This document shows, in pieces, positions 25,362 through 33,869 of a stretch of DNA of 64,000 nucleotides. Positions within the stretch are counted from its first letter, which is position 1. Every line of letters starts with the position of its first letter. The notes below the pieces were generated by a model. The model saw only the letters and a list, made by a program, of their open reading frames with translations. It made no database searches and was not told the origin of the DNA. The DNA lies in assembly GCA_002256435.1 (NCBI GenBank), contig NKJC01000005.1, positions 186,001 through 250,000 of the forward strand. The letters are read 5' to 3'. A program made the position numbers and the translations under genes. This DNA comes from Chitinophagaceae bacterium BSSC1 (lineage in GTDB: Bacteria > Bacteroidota > Bacteroidia > Chitinophagales > Chitinophagaceae).

Positions 25362-27563
25362 CTATAATTTTCTACCATTATAAAATAGTGCGTAGGGACC
25401 AACCCATTCCATTTTTTTGCCGCTTATTTCAAATTGATGTTGACTAATTTTACTAAGATCATTTCTACTTTCACAAATCAATAATGCTTGACCGTTGACC
25501 ATTATATTAGCTACCGTCATTTCCTGATTATCTTGTAACAGACCAATTTGTTGTACAGATGCATTTCCTCCAGAAGAGGTTTCCATAACGGGATCATACT
25601 GTCCATGAATTTCCAAGACATTTACAAATGTTTGATTGCTTGCATTTTTTCTAATCACAAATACGGGATCATGTCTCAGATTAAAGTCAGGATCATTGGC
25701 GCCAGACCTTGCAAAAAACAGTTTTGCTGAATCATGGATCATACTAGACAAACTATAAAAGGTTTTGCCATTCATGAAGCTAAACTGCACCATTGTATTT
25801 GCAACATTGGCCTCCGCCTCCTTCCACAAATATTGATAACCGTTTTTCTTACCCAAGGTTGTCATGCTATTTTTGCTTGATTGATAAGGAAAGGAAGCAT
25901 GAATAAATTGACCCAGATAATGAAAAGGTAAATCATATTGGTGCTGACTAGAGGAACTTGCTTTTAACAGGTCTATCAATAATTTTTGTCCATTTGGCAT
26001 TTGTAAAAAGTAAACAGATCTGTCCATTCTAACTCCTGCTGTTGCATTGGTATCCATAGCGGAAGCAACCAACAAATTGGGTTGGTCTAATGAAGAAAAC
26101 CGTTTGACAGGGGCAAAGTTTTCAGCAATTTTTTCTTCCCCTTTAAAATGACTGGTTTCGTCTACTACTAAGGTATTGTGCGCTATGGTTTGGACTGCAT
26201 ATTTACCATTTTCAGGCAAATACCTTCCACCATATTTCTGTTCAACACCAACAAATCTTGCAGATCCATAATCCTGTAAAATTTCTTTTCCCCCATCAAA
26301 AAGATTGAGATTGAGTTTGTCAAAATGTCCGTGTGACAAACCATGGGATGTATATTTAAAGATCAAACTAGATTGGTCTTGTCCTTTGCCCAAACGCAAT
26401 ATGTCTAATCCTCCTTGCTTACCGGTAGGACCATCTGTGTTTTCAATACTGGTATAAGGAAACCAGTCAGGAATGGCTTTAGGATCAGCCATAGCTTTTG
26501 CTAATTGAACGCCACCCTTACCTAATAATACCTTTCCTTGCTTTTTGGCAACAAATAAATAGGCCGGCTTTACCCCATAGGCTTTAGTTGCTACATTCAA
26601 AGCCATCAGCATTTCACTGGTAGTGTAATCCTTGTCTTTAATAGCATCGTTCATAGGAAAAAACATACCATCTAGATTGGTATGTTGCAGCGCAGTGTTT
26701 ACCGCTTTTTCTAAAATGGCATTTCTATATTGAAACAAGTGCTGCTCTGGAAATTTATTTTCCAATGCATTGGCAAAAATCATAAAAGGCAACAAAGCGT
26801 ATCTGGTATAATAGGGCCCTTCTGTATAATAACCATCAGGGGAAAATAATTGGCCCATTAAGGCATAAAAACCGGAACTGCCATTTCCTGAACTACCTTT
26901 TAGGGCCAATTTAATATATTGATCATTATCTGTTGCTATACCAACCATTCCAACAGCAGCTGTTGCCCAAACTGCGTGATTGTGTATCAGGTTAAACCAG
27001 GGCTTTAGATCCTGAGTAATGAAATCAACTTCAGGTTTAAAAGCACCTTGGGTTATCAGATCCCTATCAGATTTTTTAATACCATTGAAAGCCATGTCAT
27101 AAGCCATGGAAGTATATACCAACCAATTAGCATCGTTCAAAGCCTGCCAAAAAATTCTACCAGGAGAAGTACTAGTGGCTTGGGGATGATTTTTTAAACC
27201 AGGATTCAACTTGGCATATTGCAATAATACCCTAGCAATTAAATCGGCGTAAGCCTGTTTACCTGTAATGCTATAAAGGATGCCACTATTGAATAATAAT
27301 AAGTAATTAGCCTTATGTTTTTCATGACTATAACCACCTGCTGCGTCTTTGGGCATAGGAACATCCACAGGTTTATCTAACCAAGGATCCGTTTCTTTTT
27401 TAATAGACGCTAAGGATTGTTGCAATAAAGCATTACCAGTCAGATTGGCTTTCACGTATTCCAAATCTGCCTTACTGTAAAAACCAACAGGATGCTGTGC
27501 ATACAGCAAACTGCTTAGTAAGAACAAGGATATGGTTGTGAGCAATCGGAACATGGTAATCAA
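25362..27563 (-). CDS. PL17-type oligoalginate lyase
   Basis: This is a 733-residue protein with a signal peptide (FRLLTTISLFLLSSLLYAQ). It has two parts: an N-terminal alpha/alpha toroid alginate lyase domain and a C-terminal heparinase II/III-like beta-sandwich (KYTSHGLSHGHFDKLNLNLFDGGKEILQDYG). Candidate catalytic residues are Asn195-His196 (LIHNHAVWATA) and Tyr252 (EGPYYTRYALLPF), at the same mutual spacing as Asn201, His202 and Tyr258 of Alg17C. PL17 enzymes act from the chain end and release unsaturated monouronate, the substrate for KdgF encoded next. It should be periplasmic. Met4 is an alternative start. Confidence 0.92.
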   Translation of the reverse strand: MITMFRLLTTISLFLLSSLLYAQHPVGFYSKADLEYVKANLTGNALLQQSLASIKKETDPWLDKPVDVPMPKDAAGGYSHEKHKANYLLLFNSGILYSITGKQAYADLIARVLLQYAKLNPGLKNHPQATSTSPGRIFWQALNDANWLVYTSMAYDMAFNGIKKSDRDLITQGAFKPEVDFITQDLKPWFNLIHNHAVWATAAVGMVGIATDNDQYIKLALKGSSGNGSSGFYALMGQLFSPDGYYTEGPYYTRYALLPFMIFANALENKFPEQHLFQYRNAILEKAVNTALQHTNLDGMFFPMNDAIKDKDYTTSEMLMALNVATKAYGVKPAYLFVAKKQGKVLLGKGGVQLAKAMADPKAIPDWFPYTSIENTDGPTGKQGGLDILRLGKGQDQSSLIFKYTSHGLSHGHFDKLNLNLFDGGKEILQDYGSARFVGVEQKYGGRYLPENGKYAVQTIAHNTLVVDETSHFKGEEKIAENFAPVKRFSSLDQPNLLVASAMDTNATAGVRMDRSVYFLQMPNGQKLLIDLLKASSSSQHQYDLPFHYLGQFIHASFPYQSSKNSMTTLGKKNGYQYLWKEAEANVANTMVQFSFMNGKTFYSLSSMIHDSAKLFFARSGANDPDFNLRHDPVFVIRKNASNQTFVNVLEIHGQYDPVMETSSGGNASVQQIGLLQDNQEMTVANIMVNGQALLICESRNDLSKISQHQFEISGKKMEWVGPYALFYNGRKL

Positions 27564-27586
27564 TTCAAAAATGGTTCAACGCAACA

Positions 27587-28366
27587 CTATGCAAAAAAAG
27601 AACCTCCATTTATTTCAACACTTTCTCCATTGATAAAGGAAGCACCATCGCTTAACAAATAAGCAACTAAATCAGCCACTTCACTGGCTTGACCTTCTCT
27701 TTTTAAAGGAGTAGCTGCTGCCACATTTACCCTAATTTCAGGTTTGGTAAATGTGTCATGAAAGCCTGTATTAATCATACCCGGAGAAACTGCATTTACG
27801 CGAATCCCTTTGGGGCCTAACTCTTTGGCCAATCCCCTAGTAAGCGTTAATACCGCGCCTTTTGAAGCCGCATAAGCCAAAGCACCACCACCACCACCAT
27901 CACGAGCAGCTTGAGAAGAAAAATTCACAATAGCAGAACCTGCTACCAAATGAGGTAAAACAGCCCTACAAACTAAGTACACCGATTTTAAATTCACGTC
28001 AATCACTGCATCCCAAAATGCTTCGTCTAAATCTGCCAAAGGTTTCCTACCCAAAATTCCTCCAGCCACATTCACCACATAATCAATCTGTGCGCCATAA
28101 GTTGCAACAGCTGTTGCTATCAATTTTTGAACATCTGCAGATTGGGTCATATCACCTTGAACGGCAATAGCATCGCCACCGGCAGCCTTTATCAAAGCAA
28201 GTGTTTCATTGGCCTGCTCAGCACTAGATAGATAGTTAAAACATACTTTAAACCCAGCAGCAGCTAGTTTAATAGAAACCGCACGTCCTATATCGCGGGC
28301 ACCGCCGGTTACAATGGCAACTTTAGTTGCAGGAGCATTCATGGCACTTATTTTAATTTCTGACAA
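27587..28366 (-). CDS. SDR-family oxidoreductase, likely DEH reductase
   Basis: This 259-residue protein has a Rossmann N-terminus (VAIVTGGARDIGRAVS, residues 16-31), the NVAGG motif, and the SDR catalytic set Ser150/151, Tyr165 and Lys169 (VNFSSQAARD ... AYAASKG). The C-terminus has the usual SPGMINTGF. In alginate catabolism an SDR enzyme reduces DEH to 2-keto-3-deoxygluconate with NAD(P)H. One oddity is Asp25 where the glycine-rich loop normally has Gly (TGxxxGxG). It is the first gene of the minus-strand operon, facing the LacI-type regulator. Met9 (28342) is an alternative start. Confidence 0.85.
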   Translation of the reverse strand: MSEIKISAMNAPATKVAIVTGGARDIGRAVSIKLAAAGFKVCFNYLSSAEQANETLALIKAAGGDAIAVQGDMTQSADVQKLIATAVATYGAQIDYVVNVAGGILGRKPLADLDEAFWDAVIDVNLKSVYLVCRAVLPHLVAGSAIVNFSSQAARDGGGGGALAYAASKGAVLTLTRGLAKELGPKGIRVNAVSPGMINTGFHDTFTKPEIRVNVAAATPLKREGQASEVADLVAYLLSDGASFINGESVEINGGSFFA

Positions 28367-28377
28367 TCGAATAATTA

Positions 28378-28389
28378 CCGGAAAACCGG
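28378..28389. promoter_or_regulatory. CCGG-N4-CCGG element upstream of SDR operon
   Basis: Two CCGG tetramers separated by AAAA lie 12-23 bases before the SDR start codon, followed by GCAACGTAATGTT at 28395-28407. The same CCGG and GCAACGT words recur on the other side of the intergenic region at 28529-28556. In this AT-rich DNA the density is striking and suggests binding by the divergent LacI-type protein. Confidence 0.4.
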
Positions 28390-28526
28390 ATTTTGCAACG
28401 TAATGTTAGAACTTAAAACCGCCAAGGCGATTTTAATGTTCATTAAATAATATCAAATTTTATTGCCTTTTGTTGATTATTATCTAACACATTGGCTATT
28501 TAGCTTCTCTTTTTAGATTTTTTTAA

Positions 28527-28562
28527 TTCCGGCAACGTTACCGGCAACCATACCGGCATTCT
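28527..28562 (+). repeat. Three tandem 12-bp CCGG direct repeats
   Basis: Units are at 28527-28538, 28539-28550 and 28551-28562. The first two share CCGGCAAC and the third CCGGCA, preceded by TT, TA and TA. CCGG recurs exactly every 12 bases (28529, 28541, 28553). The block ends about 40 bases before the LacI-type start codon and would overlap the -33 region if TAGCTTTA at 28580-28587 is the -7 element. Confidence 0.6.
28529..28544. promoter_or_regulatory. Probable LacI-type operator, CCGG-N8-CCGG
   Basis: The sequence CCGGCAACGTTACCGG matches its own reverse complement at 14 of 16 positions and has the central ACGT step typical of LacI/GalR operators. It lies 60 bases upstream of a LacI-family gene. 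This is a strong candidate for control of both the regulator/PL6 arm and the divergent SDR-to-lyase operon. Confidence 0.55.
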
Positions 28563-28603
28563 CGCATTGGTTTTGCTTGTAGCTTTACGTTTAACGCCAC
28601 TGT

Positions 28604-29629
28604 ATGGAAAAGCCTGCCACCATCAAAGACATTGCAAAGCGATTAAACATTTCTTTGTCAACCGTTTCTAGAGCCCTGCGCAATGCATCGGATGTAAATC
28701 CCGATACCAAGAAAGCCGTGATGGCTTTGTCAGAAGAACTTAATTATCAACCTAATAAATTGGCGCTCAGCCTTAGACAGAAACAAACACATACCATTGG
28801 TGTAATTGTACCCAATTTGGACTATGTACTTTCTTTGATGGTAAGAGGCATTGATGAAGTAGCGCTTGAAGCTGGATTTACGGTCATGGTTTGTCAGAGT
28901 AACGAATCATTTGGAAGAGAAATTTTGAACACCAGAAGGTTATTAGAAAGTTTGGTAGATGGTTTTATTATTTCTGTATCCAGTGAATCAAAATCATTTG
29001 ACCACTTCAAAAAAATTCAAGAAAGAAATTTACCCGTTGTAGTATTTGATAGGGTAACGCCACATTTAACCGCACCAAGTGTGCGCATTGATAACGAAGA
29101 AGGAGGCTTTGTGGCTACAGAACACTTGATAGAACAGGGTTATAGAAGAATAGCAGTTTTGGCTGGACCAGAAAATCTTGGTGTAAGTAATAGCCGAATG
29201 GATGGTTATTTGAATGCGCTCAAAAAACACAAAATTAAAAAAGATCCAGCACTGATTGTTCACTGTGACTTTAACCAGGACTATGCCTATTTTGCCACTT
29301 TAGAATTATTGGCCATGAAGAAAAGGCCCGATGCCATTTTTACCATTAGTGATAGAATGGCCATTGGTGCCATGCTGGCTATTAAAAAGAAGGGTTTGCG
29401 CATGCCAGAAGATATTGGATTGGTAGGATTCAATAATGAACCCGTGACAAGTTTGGTTACGCCTAGTATTTCTAGTGTAGATATGCCGTCTTTTGAATTG
29501 GGCAAAGTAGCTGCCAAATTATTCATTGAAACCATGCACAACAAAGAGAATATGGATCATGAAGAGAAGGTACTAAAACCCAAACTCATTATCAGAGAAT
29601 CCTCTCAGAAACTTCCCATCAAAAAATAA
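28604..29629 (+). CDS. LacI-family transcriptional regulator of the alginate locus
   Basis: This is a 341-residue protein with an N-terminal helix-turn-helix and hinge (TIKDIAKRLNISLSTVSRAL, then NYQPNKLALSLRQKQ, residues 5-63) and a periplasmic-binding-protein-like effector domain (THTIGVIVPNLDYVLSLMVRGI, AIFTISDRMAIGAM, DIGLVGFNNEPVTSLVTPSIS). It should repress or activate the locus in response to a pathway intermediate such as DEH or KDG. PL6 follows 26 bases downstream and is probably in the same transcript. The divergent operon begins 238 bases away, with CCGG-rich operator-like sequences between. Confidence 0.93.
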   Translation: MEKPATIKDIAKRLNISLSTVSRALRNASDVNPDTKKAVMALSEELNYQPNKLALSLRQKQTHTIGVIVPNLDYVLSLMVRGIDEVALEAGFTVMVCQSNESFGREILNTRRLLESLVDGFIISVSSESKSFDHFKKIQERNLPVVVFDRVTPHLTAPSVRIDNEEGGFVATEHLIEQGYRRIAVLAGPENLGVSNSRMDGYLNALKKHKIKKDPALIVHCDFNQDYAYFATLELLAMKKRPDAIFTISDRMAIGAMLAIKKKGLRMPEDIGLVGFNNEPVTSLVTPSISSVDMPSFELGKVAAKLFIETMHNKENMDHEEKVLKPKLIIRESSQKLPIKK

Positions 29630-29655
29630 TCCGCTAACAAGAATAAAAAGCTAGC

Positions 29656-31920
29656 ATGAAAAAAACAAGTATTTACATTTTAGTCCTGTTGTTAATTCCA
29701 ATGATGTCACTCCATGCAAAAACTTGGACAGTCAATAGTGCCATAGCATTAATGCAAGCAGATAAAGCTGCCCTTCCGGGCGATATTATTTTGCTGCAAA
29801 AAGGTGATTGGCAAAATGCAACTATACAATTAAATGCCATGGGTACTGCTAATGCCCCTATTACTTATCGCGTTGAAAAAGCTGGCTCGGTATGGATTAC
29901 AGGGCAATCAAGTCTTAGTATTGGCGGGTCTTGGCTGATCCTTGATGGATGGCATTTTAGAGACGGATTTGCCGAAAAAAAAGCAATTATCAGTTTTAGA
30001 TCTAGCAAGACACAACTAGCCAATCATTGTAGAATAACTAATAGTGTGATAGATGGTTTTAATAACCCAAAAAGATTGGATGAAAATTATTGGGTTGAAT
30101 TACACGGCAGAAATAATAGAATAGACCATTGTCAATTTAGAGACAAACAAAATATGGGAGTATTGTTAGCGGTGATTTTGGATAATGATTTGAGTAGACA
30201 AAATTTTCATTCCATTGACCACAACCATTTTGGATTTAGAATCCCTTTAGCTTCCAATACTGGGGAGATGATCAGAGTTGGTGTATCTGAGCATTGTGAG
30301 TTTAATTCCAATACACAAATCACTGACAACTATTTTGACAACTGCGATGGTGAAACAGAAATCATATCTATCAAGTCTGGTTCAAATACCATTCGTGGCA
30401 ATCTCTTTAAAGAGAGCCAAGGATCTGTAGTATTAAGACATGGCAATAAGAACCTTGTAATGGATAACTTATTCTTAGGTAATGGAAAAGCAGGAACAGG
30501 AGGAGTAAGAATTATCAATGAAGGTAACTGGGTCTTGAACAATTTCTTCTATAGGTGCAGGGGCGAGGGTTTCAGGGCACCTCTTTGTATTATGAACGGT
30601 GTACCCAATTCACCAGCTTTTAGATACCTGCCTGTTAAAGACGCTTTGGTAGCCAACAATAGTTTTGTGGATTGCGCCCCCATGGGTTTTTGTGAGGGCA
30701 GTGATACTGAAAGAAGTCAAGCACCTGTAAATGTGTTAATGGTCAACAATTTGATCCACAACCAAACAGACAAATCAGTCTATTCCATATTTGACAAAAT
30801 CACAGGATTTCATTTTGCAGGAAATATGGTGAACAAGGAACAAGGGCAGCAGTTATTGGCTGGCTTTGCTAAAGCCACACTAACCAAGTCAGGTAAAGAC
30901 TCCATTACAGTGAACAAGTCTGTTTACCAAAACACCAAATATTGGTTGGATTCAATTGGTAAAGCCAATCCTGAAAGGCAGGAACTAGTTTTAAATAGCA
31001 AACCTGGTTTTTCTTCAACCAACTTAATTAGCCAATTAAAAATGCTTGAAATGGAAGCTGGTACCAATTGGTATCAACCAAGTTCTAGCACACATAGCTT
31101 GCTAAAAATAGACTGTGCAGACGCCGCAAGTCTGAAGAAAATAGTACAACAATACCCAGGTGCTCATCTTTCTATCAATCTCACTGGAAAGCAATACCTA
31201 TTTGATGCGCCTGTTAACGTACTACAACACCTTGAATTAACAAGCAAGCAAACCACTCCCATTCAAATGGCTATTACAGGAAGCAGTCAGGCATTTCTTT
31301 TTCAAATCATGTCTGGATCTAGTTTAACCTTGAAAAATATTTCATTAGACCTAACTAATCTTCAAGCTTCAAGTTGTATAGCAACAGATAGTTCAGGATC
31401 TGTAAAGCATGTTTCTTTTGGCATGTATCAAGCAAAGATCAGCAATAGTACTTCTGTCTTTTTTGACGCCACCAAGACCAGTGTAGCAGATAGTATTATT
31501 ATAACTCAAAGCAGGTTTGAAAAAGGGTCTGGCATTCTATTTAAAATGAATCAAGAGCTAGGTAAGAAGGGTTACTACAATGTAGAGCAACTAACCATTT
31601 CTAATAATCAATTCAAGGATTATAATGGACAAGTATTAGACTTGGTTCGCACGGGCAATGATGAAAGCACCATGGGACCCATTGTAAAAATTGCAAAAAA
31701 CAGCTTTAATAATATTCAATCCAATGCTGTAGAAAAATCCATGATACATTTTGCTGGGGTACAAAAAACCTTACTAGAAAACAATCGTTTTATCAATTGT
31801 TATACTAGTAAGGTCATGATTCTATACCAAGATGAAGTTAAAGCAGCACACCGTCTAAAAGGGAATCAATCAGAAGGTTCAGGTAAAATACAAACGAATA
31901 AATTCTTGGTTAAAGATTAA
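29656..31920 (+). CDS. PL6-family alginate lyase (chondroitinase B-like)
   Basis: This is a 754-residue protein with a signal peptide (ILVLLLIPMMSLHA). The N-terminal part is a right-handed beta-helix with the PL6 catalytic pair Lys240 (EIISIKSGSNTIRGN) and Arg261 (GSVVLRHGNKN), the same 21-residue spacing as Lys220/Arg241 of AlyGC. The second half is another beta-helix, giving the two-domain architecture seen in longer PL6 enzymes. These cut polymannuronate, mixed or polyguluronate alginate by beta-elimination. It has a type I signal and no lipobox. The gene follows the LacI-type regulator by 26 bases. Confidence 0.93.
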   Translation: MKKTSIYILVLLLIPMMSLHAKTWTVNSAIALMQADKAALPGDIILLQKGDWQNATIQLNAMGTANAPITYRVEKAGSVWITGQSSLSIGGSWLILDGWHFRDGFAEKKAIISFRSSKTQLANHCRITNSVIDGFNNPKRLDENYWVELHGRNNRIDHCQFRDKQNMGVLLAVILDNDLSRQNFHSIDHNHFGFRIPLASNTGEMIRVGVSEHCEFNSNTQITDNYFDNCDGETEIISIKSGSNTIRGNLFKESQGSVVLRHGNKNLVMDNLFLGNGKAGTGGVRIINEGNWVLNNFFYRCRGEGFRAPLCIMNGVPNSPAFRYLPVKDALVANNSFVDCAPMGFCEGSDTERSQAPVNVLMVNNLIHNQTDKSVYSIFDKITGFHFAGNMVNKEQGQQLLAGFAKATLTKSGKDSITVNKSVYQNTKYWLDSIGKANPERQELVLNSKPGFSSTNLISQLKMLEMEAGTNWYQPSSSTHSLLKIDCADAASLKKIVQQYPGAHLSINLTGKQYLFDAPVNVLQHLELTSKQTTPIQMAITGSSQAFLFQIMSGSSLTLKNISLDLTNLQASSCIATDSSGSVKHVSFGMYQAKISNSTSVFFDATKTSVADSIIITQSRFEKGSGILFKMNQELGKKGYYNVEQLTISNNQFKDYNGQVLDLVRTGNDESTMGPIVKIAKNSFNNIQSNAVEKSMIHFAGVQKTLLENNRFINCYTSKVMILYQDEVKAAHRLKGNQSEGSGKIQTNKFLVKD

Positions 31921-31934
31921 GAATAAAAGCTGAT

Positions 31935-32996
31935 TTATCTATATTCAAAATGAAATTTACGATACGCAATCTCGTCATAGCTTTTTGGCACTTCCTCATA
32001 CATCATAAGTGTCTTGACAGTGACCTTGCAACTTATTGGAAGTTTTGCCGCATTGTAAGTATAACTTAGCTCATTGGTTTTAGTTACACGACACTCATTT
32101 CTTGTACGCCCATCGTTACCATGTTTTATAAATATACTTGGGTTGTTTTTATTGGTAAAACTCCAGCCCAAATAGTTGTCAGACATACAAGACGGTTCAG
32201 AATCATATGGGAATATCTCTGGATCAAAGTCATAGTCTTGAAAGTCAAACAATTCAGACCCAACAAAAGGAGCTATGTTTAGACGCTGCAAGGGATTTAC
32301 ACCTTGATCATACTTCAAGAATTTATAGTAAGTACCAAAAATATCGTTATTGTATTGGCGTCTTTCATAGTCTGCTTTTGTCAAATTAGTTTCCTTTTCC
32401 AAATGATCATTAAAGATGAATGATGAACTAAGTATCTTATAGGAATCTAATATGTCAATTCTGTGTTTTTTATTTAGCTCATTGGCCGTTTGTTGATATT
32501 CTGATTTATGAGTAAAATTTTTATTTGATATTGGACTACTATTTGGCAATTGATTAATCAAAGGACTATTATTTTTATCAATCATAGTAGTAATCAAGCT
32601 ATCTCCAATCCTTTTTCCATTTGCATATTTAAAATACTGCATCAAATAAGCTGACACCTGATTTTTTTTGTTTTCCCCAGCATATTTATGAGAGGTCTGT
32701 TTTCTACTAAATGGAAACTTGTTGTCCCCTTGATAAGTATACTCTTGGCTAAACAACTGATTAGAAATAAATTTAGACTTGCCAGTTTTGTTTAAAGTAT
32801 CCAATTGGTAGCTGGTTTGTGTAATACTTACCACCCTATTTAATTGGTCATAATCAATTTTTATTTGACTAAACTGACCTTTGATAGTATCACTAGTAAT
32901 TTTAGTCAAGAGACCTAAGGATAAAGCCCCTTTTTTTTGAGTAGGAACAAAAGCCAATACGGGGAAAATAAGTAGTAATAATATTACACGTTTCAT
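31935..32996 (-). CDS. Secreted protein of unknown function, paralogue A
   Basis: From Met10 of the longest frame (open to 33023) the product is 353 residues with a clean leader (MKRVILLLLIFPVLAF), so that start is preferred. The body contains a segment ITSDTIKGQFSQIKIDYDQ followed by NRVVSI, and later YTYQGDNKFPFSRKQTS and NPLQRLNI. Each of these has a counterpart in the protein encoded at 36944-37945, so the two are diverged paralogues. The YDQxNRV and SYTYNAAKLP stretches recall the short beta-hairpin units of YD-type wall proteins, but I cannot name a family. It converges with PL6 (14 bases apart). Confidence 0.7.
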   Translation of the reverse strand: MKRVILLLLIFPVLAFVPTQKKGALSLGLLTKITSDTIKGQFSQIKIDYDQLNRVVSITQTSYQLDTLNKTGKSKFISNQLFSQEYTYQGDNKFPFSRKQTSHKYAGENKKNQVSAYLMQYFKYANGKRIGDSLITTMIDKNNSPLINQLPNSSPISNKNFTHKSEYQQTANELNKKHRIDILDSYKILSSSFIFNDHLEKETNLTKADYERRQYNNDIFGTYYKFLKYDQGVNPLQRLNIAPFVGSELFDFQDYDFDPEIFPYDSEPSCMSDNYLGWSFTNKNNPSIFIKHGNDGRTRNECRVTKTNELSYTYNAAKLPISCKVTVKTLMMYEEVPKSYDEIAYRKFHFEYR

Positions 32997-33048
32997 AACA
33001 GCATATTTAAAATTTTGAATCAATTAAAAAAGTTGACTACCACTTTTT

Positions 33049-33744
33049 CTATTTACATTTTTCAAAAATGCTGACGTGCTTTGCAAAATCGGAAAAACTA
33101 ACTTCTTTTTCAGGCATTGCCATTAACTCAGGACAGCTTGCAAAAATTTTGTCAAAATAATCTGTTTTATACTTTTTCTTTTCAACAAAAGAAGAAACGC
33201 CATCAATTACTATTATAAAACTTGTGGCTTCATTTAATTCGGTTTCTATACCTAATATTGATGTACTTGATTTTCCTCCCACCCTATGTTCATATACTTG
33301 GATTTTACTAGAAAAATCAGGATTCAATAATTGCAATAACAATATTTTATCCTTTTTTTCTGGATAAGTTACTTGATCAAAAGTGATATACTCTCTACCT
33401 GAAACTTCTTTTGATTTGCTTTTAGATTTCAACAACTTCAACATAGACGTTTTTTCAATTGTCTCCATCCTATTGGCAAAATCCATTTTTACTCGAACTG
33501 TTTTCACATTTTCAGGAGTAAATTTAACAACTTCATCAGTTGCACTATCTTTAATTCTGAAGTTACCTAATCCTCTAGCTTCTAATGTGTAATAAGTAAT
33601 TTTCCCATAAATAGTTTTACCATCAACAGTAGTTACTTGGGTCTGTGTCTTTCCGGAAAGTGCCTCAATGGGGGTTAAAAAATCTTGTGCAATTGAAAAC
33701 TGACAAATACAAAGCAATAACAATGCAGAAAAAATTTGTTTCAT
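33049..33744 (-). CDS. Secreted protein of unknown function
   Basis: This 231-residue product has a signal peptide (MKQIFSALLLLCICQFSIAQ). The early part has TTVDGKTIYGKITYYTLE, a small beta-barrel-like pattern seen in many exported Bacteroidota proteins, then a Lys/Ser-rich patch (LKLLKSKSKSKEVSG). A lone pair of Cys near the C-terminus (ASCPELM and IFEKCK) could form a disulphide. I do not recognise the family. It precedes the paralogue A gene on the same strand by 52 bases and probably shares its transcript. Confidence 0.65.
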   Translation of the reverse strand: MKQIFSALLLLCICQFSIAQDFLTPIEALSGKTQTQVTTVDGKTIYGKITYYTLEARGLGNFRIKDSATDEVVKFTPENVKTVRVKMDFANRMETIEKTSMLKLLKSKSKSKEVSGREYITFDQVTYPEKKDKILLLQLLNPDFSSKIQVYEHRVGGKSSTSILGIETELNEATSFIIVIDGVSSFVEKKKYKTDYFDKIFASCPELMAMPEKEVSFSDFAKHVSIFEKCK

Positions 33745-33802
33745 TCTAGGATTTTTTTAAGTGGGGTTTTAAAATAAATAAAATTGTAGGGATAATTTTT
33801 TA

Positions 33803-33818
33803 ATCGAAACATTTCGAT
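33803..33818. promoter_or_regulatory. Palindrome ATCGAAA-N2-TTTCGAT
   Basis: Perfect 7-base arms separated by CA lie 59-74 bases upstream of the gene ending at 33744, in AT-rich intergenic DNA. The arms are too short and lack a T-run on the minus strand, so an operator is more likely than a terminator. Confidence 0.35.
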
Positions 33819-33869
33819 GAAAGGACTTTTAAATTAATTGAAAAATGAAATGATAAATGCCTAGTAACT

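Noticed and set aside
25362-27563. Heparinase II/III protein considered as a heparin or chondroitin lyase
   Set aside because: The Asn-His and Tyr spacing matches PL17, and the neighbours KdgF, PL6 and DEH-type reductase point to alginate; no sulfatase genes are present.
28527-28562. Tandem 12-bp repeats considered as replication iterons or a CRISPR remnant
   Set aside because: Only three short units without spacers, lying between divergent catabolic genes with a LacI-type gene beside them; an operator array is simpler.
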